Assembly: GCA_003116975.1 (NCBI GenBank)
Contig: BGKB01000120.1
Location: 62,001 to 126,000, forward strand
From: Aurantiochytrium sp. KH105
Taxonomy: Eukaryota > Sar > Bigyra > Thraustochytrida > Thraustochytriidae
Length of the DNA stretch: 64,000 bases
Direction of reading: 5' to 3'
This document shows, one piece after another, positions 29,517-38,600 of this stretch (position 1 is its first letter; the number at the start of each line of letters is the position of its first letter). A program made the translations under genes and the position numbers. The notes beneath the pieces were generated by a model that saw only the letters and a program-made list of their open reading frames with translations, did not search any database and was not told the DNA's origin.

Positions 29517-29782
29517 GTGAGAGAGAACCATCTTCGACTTTGTCCTTGAGGACGCCTGACTTCGCCAGCGCTGGCGCTGGACACTGCCCATAATCAAGGT
29601 GCAAAACTTTATACAAACAGTTCTTCTTTTCTTTTCTTTTCTTCTTTTCTTCTTTTCTTGTTCCCTTCATATCTTTGACGTGGCTTCCACTTCCCAGAAG
29701 ACCTTTTTCCGCCTGACACGGCCCACATGTCTCGACGCAGTCGTCTCCTTTTCTGAAAGTCTCTACCGTGTTCGTGTCTATA

Positions 29783-31807
29783 TCAATGGTATGGATGCAT
29801 TTTTTGCTTGACTATGGCGACGGCGCGGCGTACAAGGCTTGACGACCTTGCGCGAGATCCAGTAGAGTCCGCGTCGAAGACGCCGCCACCGCCGTCTTCA
29901 TCGTTTTCGTGGTCTTCGTCAAGTTTGCGTTCTTCTTCTCCCCGGAAAGTTCGAGCCACTTTTCGACCTCTGCTTTCAACATCGGCCCGAAGTTGAATCA
30001 CACCATCCTCACGTTTCTTCCCAAAACTGACGCCCTTAGGGGAGGAAGATGCATGACGAGCAAATGGTCCATCATGCTTGTGACCTTGGACTCGGTCAGC
30101 GCCAAGACTGTCTTCCCCAGGGAGTGGGGGCGTCACGGATTGCGGAGTTAGCGGCGGTTCTGCCGGCAAACATTGAGGCTCCTGTACAAAAGTTGCGCCG
30201 ACAGCCGGTGGCGCTCTTGACGAAACCATGATTTCAGCTGATTGAGCGGCAATGAGTCGTTTTTCGATGTCCGCGGCAGCAGCGCAGGACTCCTCAACAC
30301 CGGGACCAAGCCAATGCTCAAACGCCTGTAGCCAAGCAACTTGTTCCACTGTTGTCCCGTCCGTAGCATACTCCAGGAAAAAGATAGGCGGACCTGGCTG
30401 GCCTCCTTGAAATGGTGTCCTATAAACCTCGAGCACAGATTTCGTCTCGCTTATTTTGACTCTGGCAAATGATGCGATGGTGTCTCGCTCGATCGCCATG
30501 GCAGGTCCATTTTCGCCCGTGATGAAAATCGCCTGCGCGTCAAGGTCAACTTGAGCCCTGACGCGATTAAGAAATCCAACCTCTGAAGAAACAAGTGTGT
30601 TTACATTGTCATCGATGTGCCTGAGAAGGTCACGCAACATTGTGCCAATTTCATCATGTTCGCGAAGCGCCCCCAGTGCCCTCGCGAGATCCTCGCGCAA
30701 GCTGACGTTCTCGGCTTGCAAGCGTTGAATCTTTTGAGAAAGTGTCTCATTCGAGGTGACTTGCGTCGTGAGGCAGCTGCAGCGCTGCGCAAACTTACAA
30801 GTTGCCAAAGTTTCGGTGACGTGGCTTACCTCTGGATTAAGCGTGACCAGGAAGGCAGTTTGGCAGTTGCCTGTCAAACTGTCACGCAAGAGTGCGGTCA
30901 GAGTCGAGTTGCGAAAGCCAATGTGACTCTTCTTTGTTTGCAAGTCAATGACGACCTGTTCCAAAAAGTGCAAGGACAAGTTGATGTGCTTCGATGTTTG
31001 GTCTTGCGTACGCTCAGATCCTGCGAGGTCCACAAAGTTGATACGCCCTACATGTGTTGCCGTTTCAATCTCCATGGAAAAGACGCAATGCGACCGTGAG
31101 CTCGACATGTTCAAAGCGGTACTTCCCGTGCTCCGCTCCATGTTTCCTGCAAAGAATGCATCGAGAGCATCTTCTTCGCATGCGACTTCCCTCACTTCCA
31201 TGTTCCGAAGCGTGACGGAGGTGAGTGTGCGTCGTCGGGGCGCCGCTGCCTGCAAATGCATTGTGACTTTTGCTCGCTCATGCAAAAGATCATAGATTGC
31301 TTCGTTGTATACCTCGATAAATGACACGGAGCAGCGCTTGAGTCTCTTGTCCTCGAACAACACCGAGAGTGCTCGTGGCACCACTCCGCGAGACTCATAC
31401 GTCTCACGCCCCGTAATCGTGTACGTCTTTCCTGACCCCGTTTGCCCGTAAGCAAAAAGAGTGCAGTTCACTCCCGAGAGAACACCTTCGAGCAAGGGGC
31501 GAACGGCCTGATCGAAAACGCATCCCTGGTCTGCATCGGGACCAAAGACGCCGTCAAAAGGAATCCGGCTCGCTCGCCATCTTCTTGCGGCCCTTGATGA
31601 TGTCGTAAGGTGACTAAATGCATCACTTCCGCTCGCTCCGCTGTTGCTCCCGTAGTCTTCACCATCGCCGCCGCCGTCGTCCTCGCCGTTCTCCTCGGCG
31701 TTTGAGTCTGACACAATGATGGTTTTCAGTTCTTCGTCGACATCGATTGCGCTGCGCTCGCCACTTCCGGTCGAGCCGCGGACACGAGCATAAGTTCTGA
31801 CACGCAT
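29783..31807 (-). CDS. Kinesin-9 family motor (KIF6/KIF9-like)
   Basis: 674 residues from the ATG at 31807 (MRVRTYARVRG, the usual first motor strand). Upstream the frame opens only with TTG. The motor has the P-loop GQTGSGKT at 121-128, switch I NMSSSRSHCVF and switch II VDLAGSERT. The sequence HINLSLHFLEQVVIDLQ after switch II is typical of kinesin-9 (KIF6/KIF9), which also carries a characteristic YRNS/FRNSTLTALLRDSLTGN block. Kinesin-9 members act in flagella: KIF9 binds the central pair in Chlamydomonas (KLP1) and KIF6 is ciliary. An acidic insert (about residues 20-75) precedes the P-loop. The tail is short with one coiled coil and a low-complexity end. Its location near DNAAF4 and the CFAP70-like gene fits a flagellar role. 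Confidence 0.82.
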   Translation of the reverse strand: MRVRTYARVRGSTGSGERSAIDVDEELKTIIVSDSNAEENGEDDGGGDGEDYGSNSGASGSDAFSHLTTSSRAARRWRASRIPFDGVFGPDADQGCVFDQAVRPLLEGVLSGVNCTLFAYGQTGSGKTYTITGRETYESRGVVPRALSVLFEDKRLKRCSVSFIEVYNEAIYDLLHERAKVTMHLQAAAPRRRTLTSVTLRNMEVREVACEEDALDAFFAGNMERSTGSTALNMSSSRSHCVFSMEIETATHVGRINFVDLAGSERTQDQTSKHINLSLHFLEQVVIDLQTKKSHIGFRNSTLTALLRDSLTGNCQTAFLVTLNPEVSHVTETLATCKFAQRCSCLTTQVTSNETLSQKIQRLQAENVSLREDLARALGALREHDEIGTMLRDLLRHIDDNVNTLVSSEVGFLNRVRAQVDLDAQAIFITGENGPAMAIERDTIASFARVKISETKSVLEVYRTPFQGGQPGPPIFFLEYATDGTTVEQVAWLQAFEHWLGPGVEESCAAAADIEKRLIAAQSAEIMVSSRAPPAVGATFVQEPQCLPAEPPLTPQSVTPPLPGEDSLGADRVQGHKHDGPFARHASSSPKGVSFGKKREDGVIQLRADVESRGRKVARTFRGEEERKLDEDHENDEDGGGGVFDADSTGSRARSSSLVRRAVAIVKQKMHPYH

Positions 31808-31923
31808 CTGGGCTCGTTTGTGCTTTGCGTTAACCCCACCTCCCTTCCGCTCGCCCCGGCCTTGTTCGTCGCACCAGCTCACAGCTCCTTCGAGGCGTAG
31901 ATGCCCGTGCAACGCGACAAAGG

Positions 31924-31969
31924 CCCTGCCTGCCTCCCTGCCTACCTCCCTGCCTCCCTGCCTCCCTTG
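31924..31969 (+). repeat. CCTGCCTC-type microsatellite
   Basis: Repeated CCTG/CCTC units upstream of the kinesin-9 start codon. Confidence 0.75.
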
Positions 31970-32140
31970 GCGGAAAGTGGGCGGGTCTAGAGCGAGCGCG
32001 TCGGACTCTCAGTGCTGCCAGAAACGAGCCTTTCAATTAATGGCGGGCTAGTGATTGGTTTCCTTGCGTTGGTTGCTCCAAGAGATGATGATGTAGTGGT
32101 AAGGAATACCCTTGTTGCGAAGCATTGATCCGTTGGAGGA

Positions 32141-32171
32141 AAAAGCGTTGCGCAAAAAAGCGTTGCGCAAA
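32141..32171 (+). repeat. Direct repeat with TTGCGCAA palindromes
   Basis: Two identical 15-base copies separated by one base. Each holds an 8-bp perfect palindrome, as expected of a dimeric transcription-factor site. The function is not known. Confidence 0.6.
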
Positions 32172-32863
32172 TTTTATTCTTGCTGCGAATCCGACAAAAA
32201 GGAAAGAAGAATAGGGTGTTCGTGCGCAGAAGGTCTACTATTAGTTCTTTACTTTTCTTTCCTGCGTAGCGCAATTGCTTGAGCTGTTGATTATTGTCAA
32301 ATATAATTGCAGGATCAGCCTGGAAGATTTCTTTGGATTTCTGGCCAATTGTAGTCTCAAAAGAAAGAAACAAAGAAGAAGTAGCAAGTATACACCATCA
32401 TTTTTAATTTTTCCGAGACCAAAACAAAAAAGAAGACCAAACGCAACAGGCGCATTGCAATGCTCCCTCTCGTACATGCCAACACCAGCTTGACTGACTG
32501 CCGTGCTCTCTACCTCTCCATCTCTCCATCTCCTCAGACGACTGCTACCAAGCTAGCCCTTCTTGCCTTCTTCCTCCGCTCGACGAGCCGAAGATACCCC
32601 GCTGCCCACCATCGTGTTTCCCCGCGATGCCTGGCTCCCTCCCGCGAAGGTCTCGCGCGCGAACGAAGCCGCGGCCCGAGCTAGGCCCCATCCCGAAGGC
32701 CTTCGCCACTGTGGGTGGGCCCAGAGAAGTCCTAATCTGCCAATGCGCGACGAGTCCGATCGTCGCCGCATGGACGCAAATCCGACTGCCCGACAGCGAG
32801 CGTCGCCTCGAGACGAGACCGCCGGCAGGCGACAGCGAGGCGGCCGGCAGAGCCGCAACAGAA

Positions 32864-33454
32864 ATGCTCCACGCGCTCGGGCGGCTGACGAGGAGCGCGA
32901 CAGCAGCGGGCGGCCAGCGCGCCGCGCGTGCAGGCGGTATCATGTCCGGCACCTCGCGCGGGACCCTGACCGCGACAGCGGCGACGAAGACGACGAGGGG
33001 CGTACGGGCGGCGTCGACGTCGGCCAAGCCGGAGAGGAACCAGCGCGAGGACTACAGGTACTGGCTCCCGATCCAAACGCGGTGGGGCGACAATGACATG
33101 TACGGCCACGTGAACAATGTCGTGTACTACGCGTACTTTGACTCGGTCGTGAACCACTTTCTCATCAAAGAGGCCGGCCTCAAGCCCATGGAGTCGGATG
33201 CGATCGGGCTGTGCATCGAGAGCTACTGCAACTACTATGCCCCGCTCGAGTACCCGGAAGTTGTAGAGGCAGGACTCTTTGTCTCGCACGTCGGCCGGTC
33301 GTCCGTCAAGTACGAGGTGGGGATCTTCAAGCACAACAGCAACGAGCAGGCTGCGCATGGCCACTTTGTCCATGTCTTTGTCGATCGCGACACCCGCAAG
33401 CCTGTGCCCATCCCTGACGCGATCATGTCCAAAATCAAAGGCAGCCTCCTCTAG
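32864..33454 (+). CDS. Acyl-CoA thioesterase, hotdog fold (4HBT/YbgC family), probably mitochondrial
   Basis: 196 residues from the ATG at 32864. Another in-frame ATG at 32627 would add 79 residues. From residue 70 the sequence TRWGDNDMYGHVNN is the classic 4-hydroxybenzoyl-CoA thioesterase motif, with Asp76 the likely catalytic acid. The usual YYAYFD helix start and the FVHVFVDRDTRKPVPIP strand follow. The family hydrolyses short- or medium-chain acyl-CoA or acyl-ACP thioesters. The 50 residues after the 32864 ATG are rich in Arg, Ala, Ser and Thr and contain almost no acids, which looks like a mitochondrial targeting peptide. In a lipid-rich protist such enzymes may matter for acyl-CoA balance, but the substrate is unknown. 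Confidence 0.85.
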   Translation: MLHALGRLTRSATAAGGQRAARAGGIMSGTSRGTLTATAATKTTRGVRAASTSAKPERNQREDYRYWLPIQTRWGDNDMYGHVNNVVYYAYFDSVVNHFLIKEAGLKPMESDAIGLCIESYCNYYAPLEYPEVVEAGLFVSHVGRSSVKYEVGIFKHNSNEQAAHGHFVHVFVDRDTRKPVPIPDAIMSKIKGSLL

Positions 33455-33465
33455 CCAAAAAATGA

Positions 33466-33496
33466 TGCCCTCCCTCCCTCCCTCCCTCCCTCCCTC
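33466..33496 (+). repeat. CCCT tetranucleotide microsatellite
   Basis: About seven CCCT units directly after the thioesterase stop codon, in the 109-bp gap between convergent genes. Confidence 0.8.
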
Positions 33497-33563
33497 ATCA
33501 TGATAGAAAGACGAATTCGATATTGTGCAGTGCCTCCCTTAATTCCTCTATCCAGCCATGTCC

Positions 33564-35021
33564 TCATGGAGTAAGTCGCGCCATCTGCCCGGGATGAAAG
33601 AGAGTGCAAAAGGGGAAAAAGTAAATGTTCTCTCGCGCGCCAGGGAGCCGTTCGAGGACGACGACCTTGAGGCGCACCCCGCTTTTGTAATACTCAATGG
33701 TACGGAGCTGAGAGTCAAGCACAATGGTGACAACGCTCTCGTTCTCAATGCTTTGCTGAGAAAGATACCCCGCAGTCGCCGATTGCGTCGCTGACGACCT
33801 TGCAACCTCAAAGATCACCGCGTCGCGCACAAACGCTGTTCCGTTAAGCTGCGCCGCCGTGGCCACGCCCGCGGATACCCACTGGCCAGGTAATAAACCC
33901 TCAAAGACGATTCGCATCACAATCGTTCCCTCCGAGAAACCATCACTGCCAAACATGCTTGCTTTCGCGTCCTGGTCGCCAGTATGTGTTGCACAAACAT
34001 CTTCATCGGAAAGTGTGAGAACATGCATGTCGGAGCGATTCGCATCCCATCGCAGTGGACGTCTCGAAAGGTCGAGAGGACGTAACTTTTCAAGACTCCC
34101 CACGGTTCCAAACATGGCGACCCGCTGCAGCATCCAACGATCAAACCTGAACTCGATCTTGGGCGCCTTAAAGGATGGCGCGTCGTCTGATTCTATTTTC
34201 GCTTCCACCTTTTTGGTCTCGTTCTTGCTTTCACTGCCGTCTTCGTCTTTGGGTGCTTCCGCTGCTGCACCCAGGGCTTCGTCTTCTTCCTGCTCGCGTT
34301 TCACACGCATTAATGCTGCGTCAATCTCCTCTGCGCTCCCGTCAAGGTCCTCTCGTCGCTCGAAGAGTTCGGCGAGTAAATGGAGATCGTCTTTAGCCGA
34401 AATGAGATGACCCTCTTCAAGAAGGTTTACAGAGACTTCTTGAACGCGCGCTAGAGCGCCCAAGCCTTTAGTAAGCATGGCACTTCGCTGTCGCGCAATC
34501 TCCCGCGCAATCTCAACCAATTCGGCCTCGCGCGCGCGTAAGGATGCAACAAGGCCTTCCATCACATTTTGGACCTCTGCGATTGCTTCGTCTCTTGCGT
34601 CATCGAGGACTTCGACACGCCGTTGTGCAGTGTCAGCTAAAAGCTTGCCACGACGCTGCATATCCTCTGTATAGGCCAAAAGTTTGCGAAGATCATCTCG
34701 CCTTTCGTCCGCAGTCTCGCGCAGCACCTCAATAAGCTCTTCAACAGAAAGCCCTCGCCAAGGAACGCCGATTCGCTCGCTCTGTAGACGGATGTCGTCG
34801 GCGACTTCCTTTTGGATGAGCGTTGCTTCAATCTTATGCTCGATGAAACCTGCTTCAAAAGCTGCATTGCAGAGCCGCCGGTCCGCTTCGGTCTCCTCGA
34901 GAAGTTTAGCATATTGGATGGCTTGCGCCGCCGCCAGATCATCAGCTTCTCGTCGTACTTCGCGCATTCCTGCTTGTCGCTCCCATACGTCTTCGCCTGC
35001 GGCTCGATATGGCGCCGACAT
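33564..35021 (-). CDS. Coiled-coil protein with SPRY-like C-terminal domain
   Basis: 485 residues from the ATG at 35021 (MSAPYRAAGED). The frame continues upstream only via GTG. Residues about 20-270 are a charged, mostly helical coiled coil with many E/R heptads. An acidic Lys-rich linker follows. From about 310 a beta-rich region runs to the end, with a VTIVLDSQLRTIEYYKSGV block and a final FHPGQMARLTP. This resembles the second half of a SPRY/B30.2 fold, and the coiled-coil-plus-SPRY order recalls TRIM-type proteins. No RING or B-box is visible. The role is unknown; a protein-recognition adaptor is plausible. Confidence 0.65.
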   Translation of the reverse strand: MSAPYRAAGEDVWERQAGMREVRREADDLAAAQAIQYAKLLEETEADRRLCNAAFEAGFIEHKIEATLIQKEVADDIRLQSERIGVPWRGLSVEELIEVLRETADERRDDLRKLLAYTEDMQRRGKLLADTAQRRVEVLDDARDEAIAEVQNVMEGLVASLRAREAELVEIAREIARQRSAMLTKGLGALARVQEVSVNLLEEGHLISAKDDLHLLAELFERREDLDGSAEEIDAALMRVKREQEEDEALGAAAEAPKDEDGSESKNETKKVEAKIESDDAPSFKAPKIEFRFDRWMLQRVAMFGTVGSLEKLRPLDLSRRPLRWDANRSDMHVLTLSDEDVCATHTGDQDAKASMFGSDGFSEGTIVMRIVFEGLLPGQWVSAGVATAAQLNGTAFVRDAVIFEVARSSATQSATAGYLSQQSIENESVVTIVLDSQLRTIEYYKSGVRLKVVVLERLPGARENIYFFPFCTLFHPGQMARLTP

Positions 35022-35619
35022 GGCGAGCGAGAAGAGTCGAACGTGGCTGGCCACGGCCAGCTGTTTCGATATATGAATACTTTGCCTTGCGAGGGCGGGC
35101 AGCTCTCCCCACCTTTTCGTTCTTTTCGCCCCACCCCTCACCTTGTCTCTTTCCTCCTTTCTACTCCATAGGCAGGCGAAAGCTTTTCCCCACTTGCTTG
35201 CTACATGGCGTTCCCCTCTACACCGCCAGCCTGCTCCTCGCGCTGCTACTGTCGCAAGCAGTCAGCCGCTGCCAAGGTGCAGCAGAGCCACGGATGATCC
35301 CAGCGAGCAAAGCACGCACGCGCGCACTCTTTTGCTAGCCGTTGTGGTACACACCGTTTTAGCTCGCCACTGTTTCTTTCACCGTGCTACCTTGGAGGCT
35401 TGCTTGGACGGTCTTTACCGGTTTCCCTTGCTTGGGCGGGCGCCCGGAGGCTCGAGGCGCAGCAAGCAAACCGTTCGCGTGCGCGGCTCCGGGCAACGCA
35501 CGACGTGCTTCCCTCCGCGGAGCGGTGCGAGAGCGACGTCCGACGCGAGAGCGCAGAGTGCCTTTCTTCGTGGTCTTTATTGGGGGGCGGAGGGGGTGCG
35601 AGGCGAAAGCTCGCGCGCG
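35022..35619. promoter_or_regulatory. Divergent intergenic region between the SPRY-like gene and kinesin-3
   Basis: About 600 bases between two divergent ATGs. The kinesin frame is open through the whole region but only via a TTG, and the residues it would add look like translated leader. No convincing element was found. Confidence 0.45.
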
Positions 35620-38600
35620 ATGGACGGCATGAACTCGCTGCTCGGAAGCGTTGGATCTCCAGCGACACCTCCGATGTCGCCGCGGCTGATGCGAAGACGC
35701 AAAAGCTCGGCGCTCGAGGAGGAAATGAGCTCTATTCGCGTAGCTGTGCGAGTAAGGCCCTTTTCCAAAAAGGAAAAGGCCGCCGGCGCGCGCAGGATTG
35801 TCGAGATGCACGGGAACTCGACTGTGCTCACAGACCCAACCATGTTCTTACACCTCGAAGAAAATGGCGGCGTCGGCATTGATGCCGAAATGCTCGACAA
35901 TGACGATGTTTGGCGCACGCAGTTCACGTTTGACAGATGTTTCTGGTCCTTTGATCGTGAGAACCCCAATTCAAAATACGCCACGCAGCGCGAGGTCTTT
36001 GACACGTATGGCCCTTGGATCATCGAAAATGCAGCGCATGGTTTTAACTGCTCGCTTTTCGCCTACGGACAAACGGGATCTGGCAAAACACACACTATGA
36101 TGGGCAACGACGTCGATATTAGCGCAAATGGTGATGCCGGTTTTATTCCACGACTGTGCAGCGGAATCTTCAAAGAAATTCATGCAAGATCTTCGGCAGC
36201 AGCGGCAGCAGGGTCAGCAGCGTCAGCGTCACCCGGAGCAAGTCCGCACCCGGACGATGTAGACATCTCATCAGGTGGCAAATTTCCTCCGAGGACGCGC
36301 CACACCCGCAGCCGAAACAGCAGCTACCCGGGCTTTGGTGAACTCAGCGGATTTGGTAACACAACGCATGGACACCATGCAGGCACAAGTGCAGACTCTG
36401 GAGGGTCGCCTAATGCGCAGGGCGGACGCAAAGGTCACAGCTCCTTTCACGTTGAGGCTTCCTATTTTGAGATATACAATGAGCGCGTCTTTGACCTGCT
36501 CAATCCAAACAACAAAATGGATGCAGCAGCGAGTCTTCGAGTTCGCGAACATCCAAAAACTGGAGCCTACGTGGAAGACCTTTTGACAATTGCTGTCAGC
36601 TCATATCATGAGATCGAAGAGCTGCTGAAACAAGGCTCAATGGCGCGACGCGTCGCGGAAACCCGCATGAACAAGGAAAGCTCCCGTTCGCACGCCGTTT
36701 TCCAGCTAGTGCTCCGCAAGCAACGCGACGGAAGCGATGCAAAACGCATCGAGGAGCAAAGCTCGAAACTCTATCTTGTTGATCTGGCCGGATCGGAGCG
36801 AGTCAGCGCGTCGGGTGCAACCGGAGCGCGACTCAAGGAGGCCGCAAATATTAATCGGTCATTGTCCGCGCTTTCAGACGTAATTAAAGCGCTGACAACC
36901 CCACGCGCAGCAGACACGACTGGCAAGCAATTCGTGCCATACCGCAACAGCGCGCTGACTTGGCTTCTCAAAGAGTCTCTCGGAGGCAACGCCAAGACAG
37001 TCATGCTCGCAACAGTATCTCCAGATGCGGTGAACTACCACGAGACGCTTAGCACGCTCAAATACGCAGAGCGCGCCAAAAAGATCGTCAACAAGGCCCG
37101 TGTCAATAAAGAGTCCAGCGCAGCGCTTGTCGAGGTTCTCCAGCAGGAGATTCTTCAGCTGCGGGAGCAATTGGCACGCTACGAGAGCGAGTCCAACGAT
37201 GTCCTGAGCCCGTGCTCACGAACCCTGCGCGCAAATCAGAATGACGTAGACAGACGCAAACTATTGGTCCGTCTCGAGAGCCAAGAAAAGCTGGTCTCAA
37301 GCTTGTCAACCTCTTGGGAGCAAAAACGCGAGTTGGCACAAGAGCACTTTGCCGAGCTCGAGAGTCAAAACGAAAAGCTCCAGCGCGAGCGCGCTGAGAT
37401 GGAGGCCGAAATGCAGCGCCTGCGATCCGAAAAGGTTGCCCGTGACGCCGAAGAGGAAAAAAGGCGGATCGAACGACAACAAAGGCAAAAGCAGCAAATC
37501 GAGCAGCAACTCCTCAAACGCAAGCAGGAGCAAAACAAGCAGCAGAGCGCGCAACGCGAGCTCGAAGAGCTGCGTGCACGAGCGGCCGTACTTGAAGAGG
37601 CCCTCGCCACTGCACAAAGCGAGCGAGACGCTGCATCTGAGGAATGTGCAAGTACTAAACGCAGCCTTGCGCGCGTCGAGAAGAAGCTGGCCAAACAAAC
37701 ACAGCGGCTGGGAGCGCGAAACTCGCGCCTCGAGTCGCTTTATCGCGTCATTCTGGAGAACCAGCCCCGGAGCGACGAGACGAAGCTTGCTTGTGGTGAG
37801 GGCGACGAAGTGGCGGATGGCGAACGCGAGGCTCGCGAAGGTCATATGTTGGACGTGATGGAGGAGGACAGTCTCGAGGATCAGCCTCACAGAGAGGGAG
37901 ACAGCAAGAACACCAGCCCGACTATCATTGATGGTACGGAAAGTGCGGAGCTTCTCGAACGCAGCCTTTCCGACGCGTTCCTTGATGAGACCATTCAAAC
38001 TGGCTCTGGGTATAGCGCGCAGGCAGGCGATCGTACGGGAAGCGAGGTGATCATGGACAACGGGGACAATGGGGACAACGGGGACGACGGGCAATATAGC
38101 GAGAACGACGGCGAGGAAGAGTCGAAAGACGACGTCGATGATCACGGCGCAAACCCTCCTTCTTCTCCTTCTCTATCGTCATCTAGTTCTCAAGTCGCAG
38201 AAGGCAAGGCGAGAGAGGCGTCAAAAACGAGCAAATCTGCAAAGAAGAATCAAAAGAAGAACACTGTCTCGGCGAGCAAGTCGGCGAGAAAATTAGCCAA
38301 GAAGAACCAAAAGGACGATGTCGTCGCAAACATGGAGGAAACGCTCCGAGCACAATTAGTCAACGCTCGTGTTCTGGAGGCGCGCTGCACCCAGTTGGAG
38401 TCGTATAGGAGTATTGTCGAGCCCTTGGAAGAGGCGCTCGGCCCCAAAAAGCGCGAATTGGTAAGTGTAATCGAAAGACTCGGCGAAAAGCTTCAAAAGA
38501 ACCAGCAGGCCGTGGAGGACTTTGTCGCTTCAAAGTCACCAGAGCATCATCCGGACCAACGACAAGACGATATTGAGACCAAGCTTGAAAACAAATTGGA

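Larger units (their letters stand above)
31808..32863. promoter_or_regulatory. Divergent intergenic region between the kinesin-9 and thioesterase genes
   Basis: About 1 kb upstream of both genes. It contains a CCTGCCTC-type microsatellite (31924-31969) and two copies of AAAAGCGTTGCGCAA (32141-32155 and 32157-32171), each enclosing the palindrome TTGCGCAA. The thioesterase frame has an earlier ATG at 32627, so its leader could be shorter than drawn here. Confidence 0.45.

Noticed and set aside
35143-35619. N-terminal extension of the kinesin-3 frame to 35143
   Set aside because: It opens with TTG, and the added residues lack kinesin features. The first ATG before the motor is at 35620.
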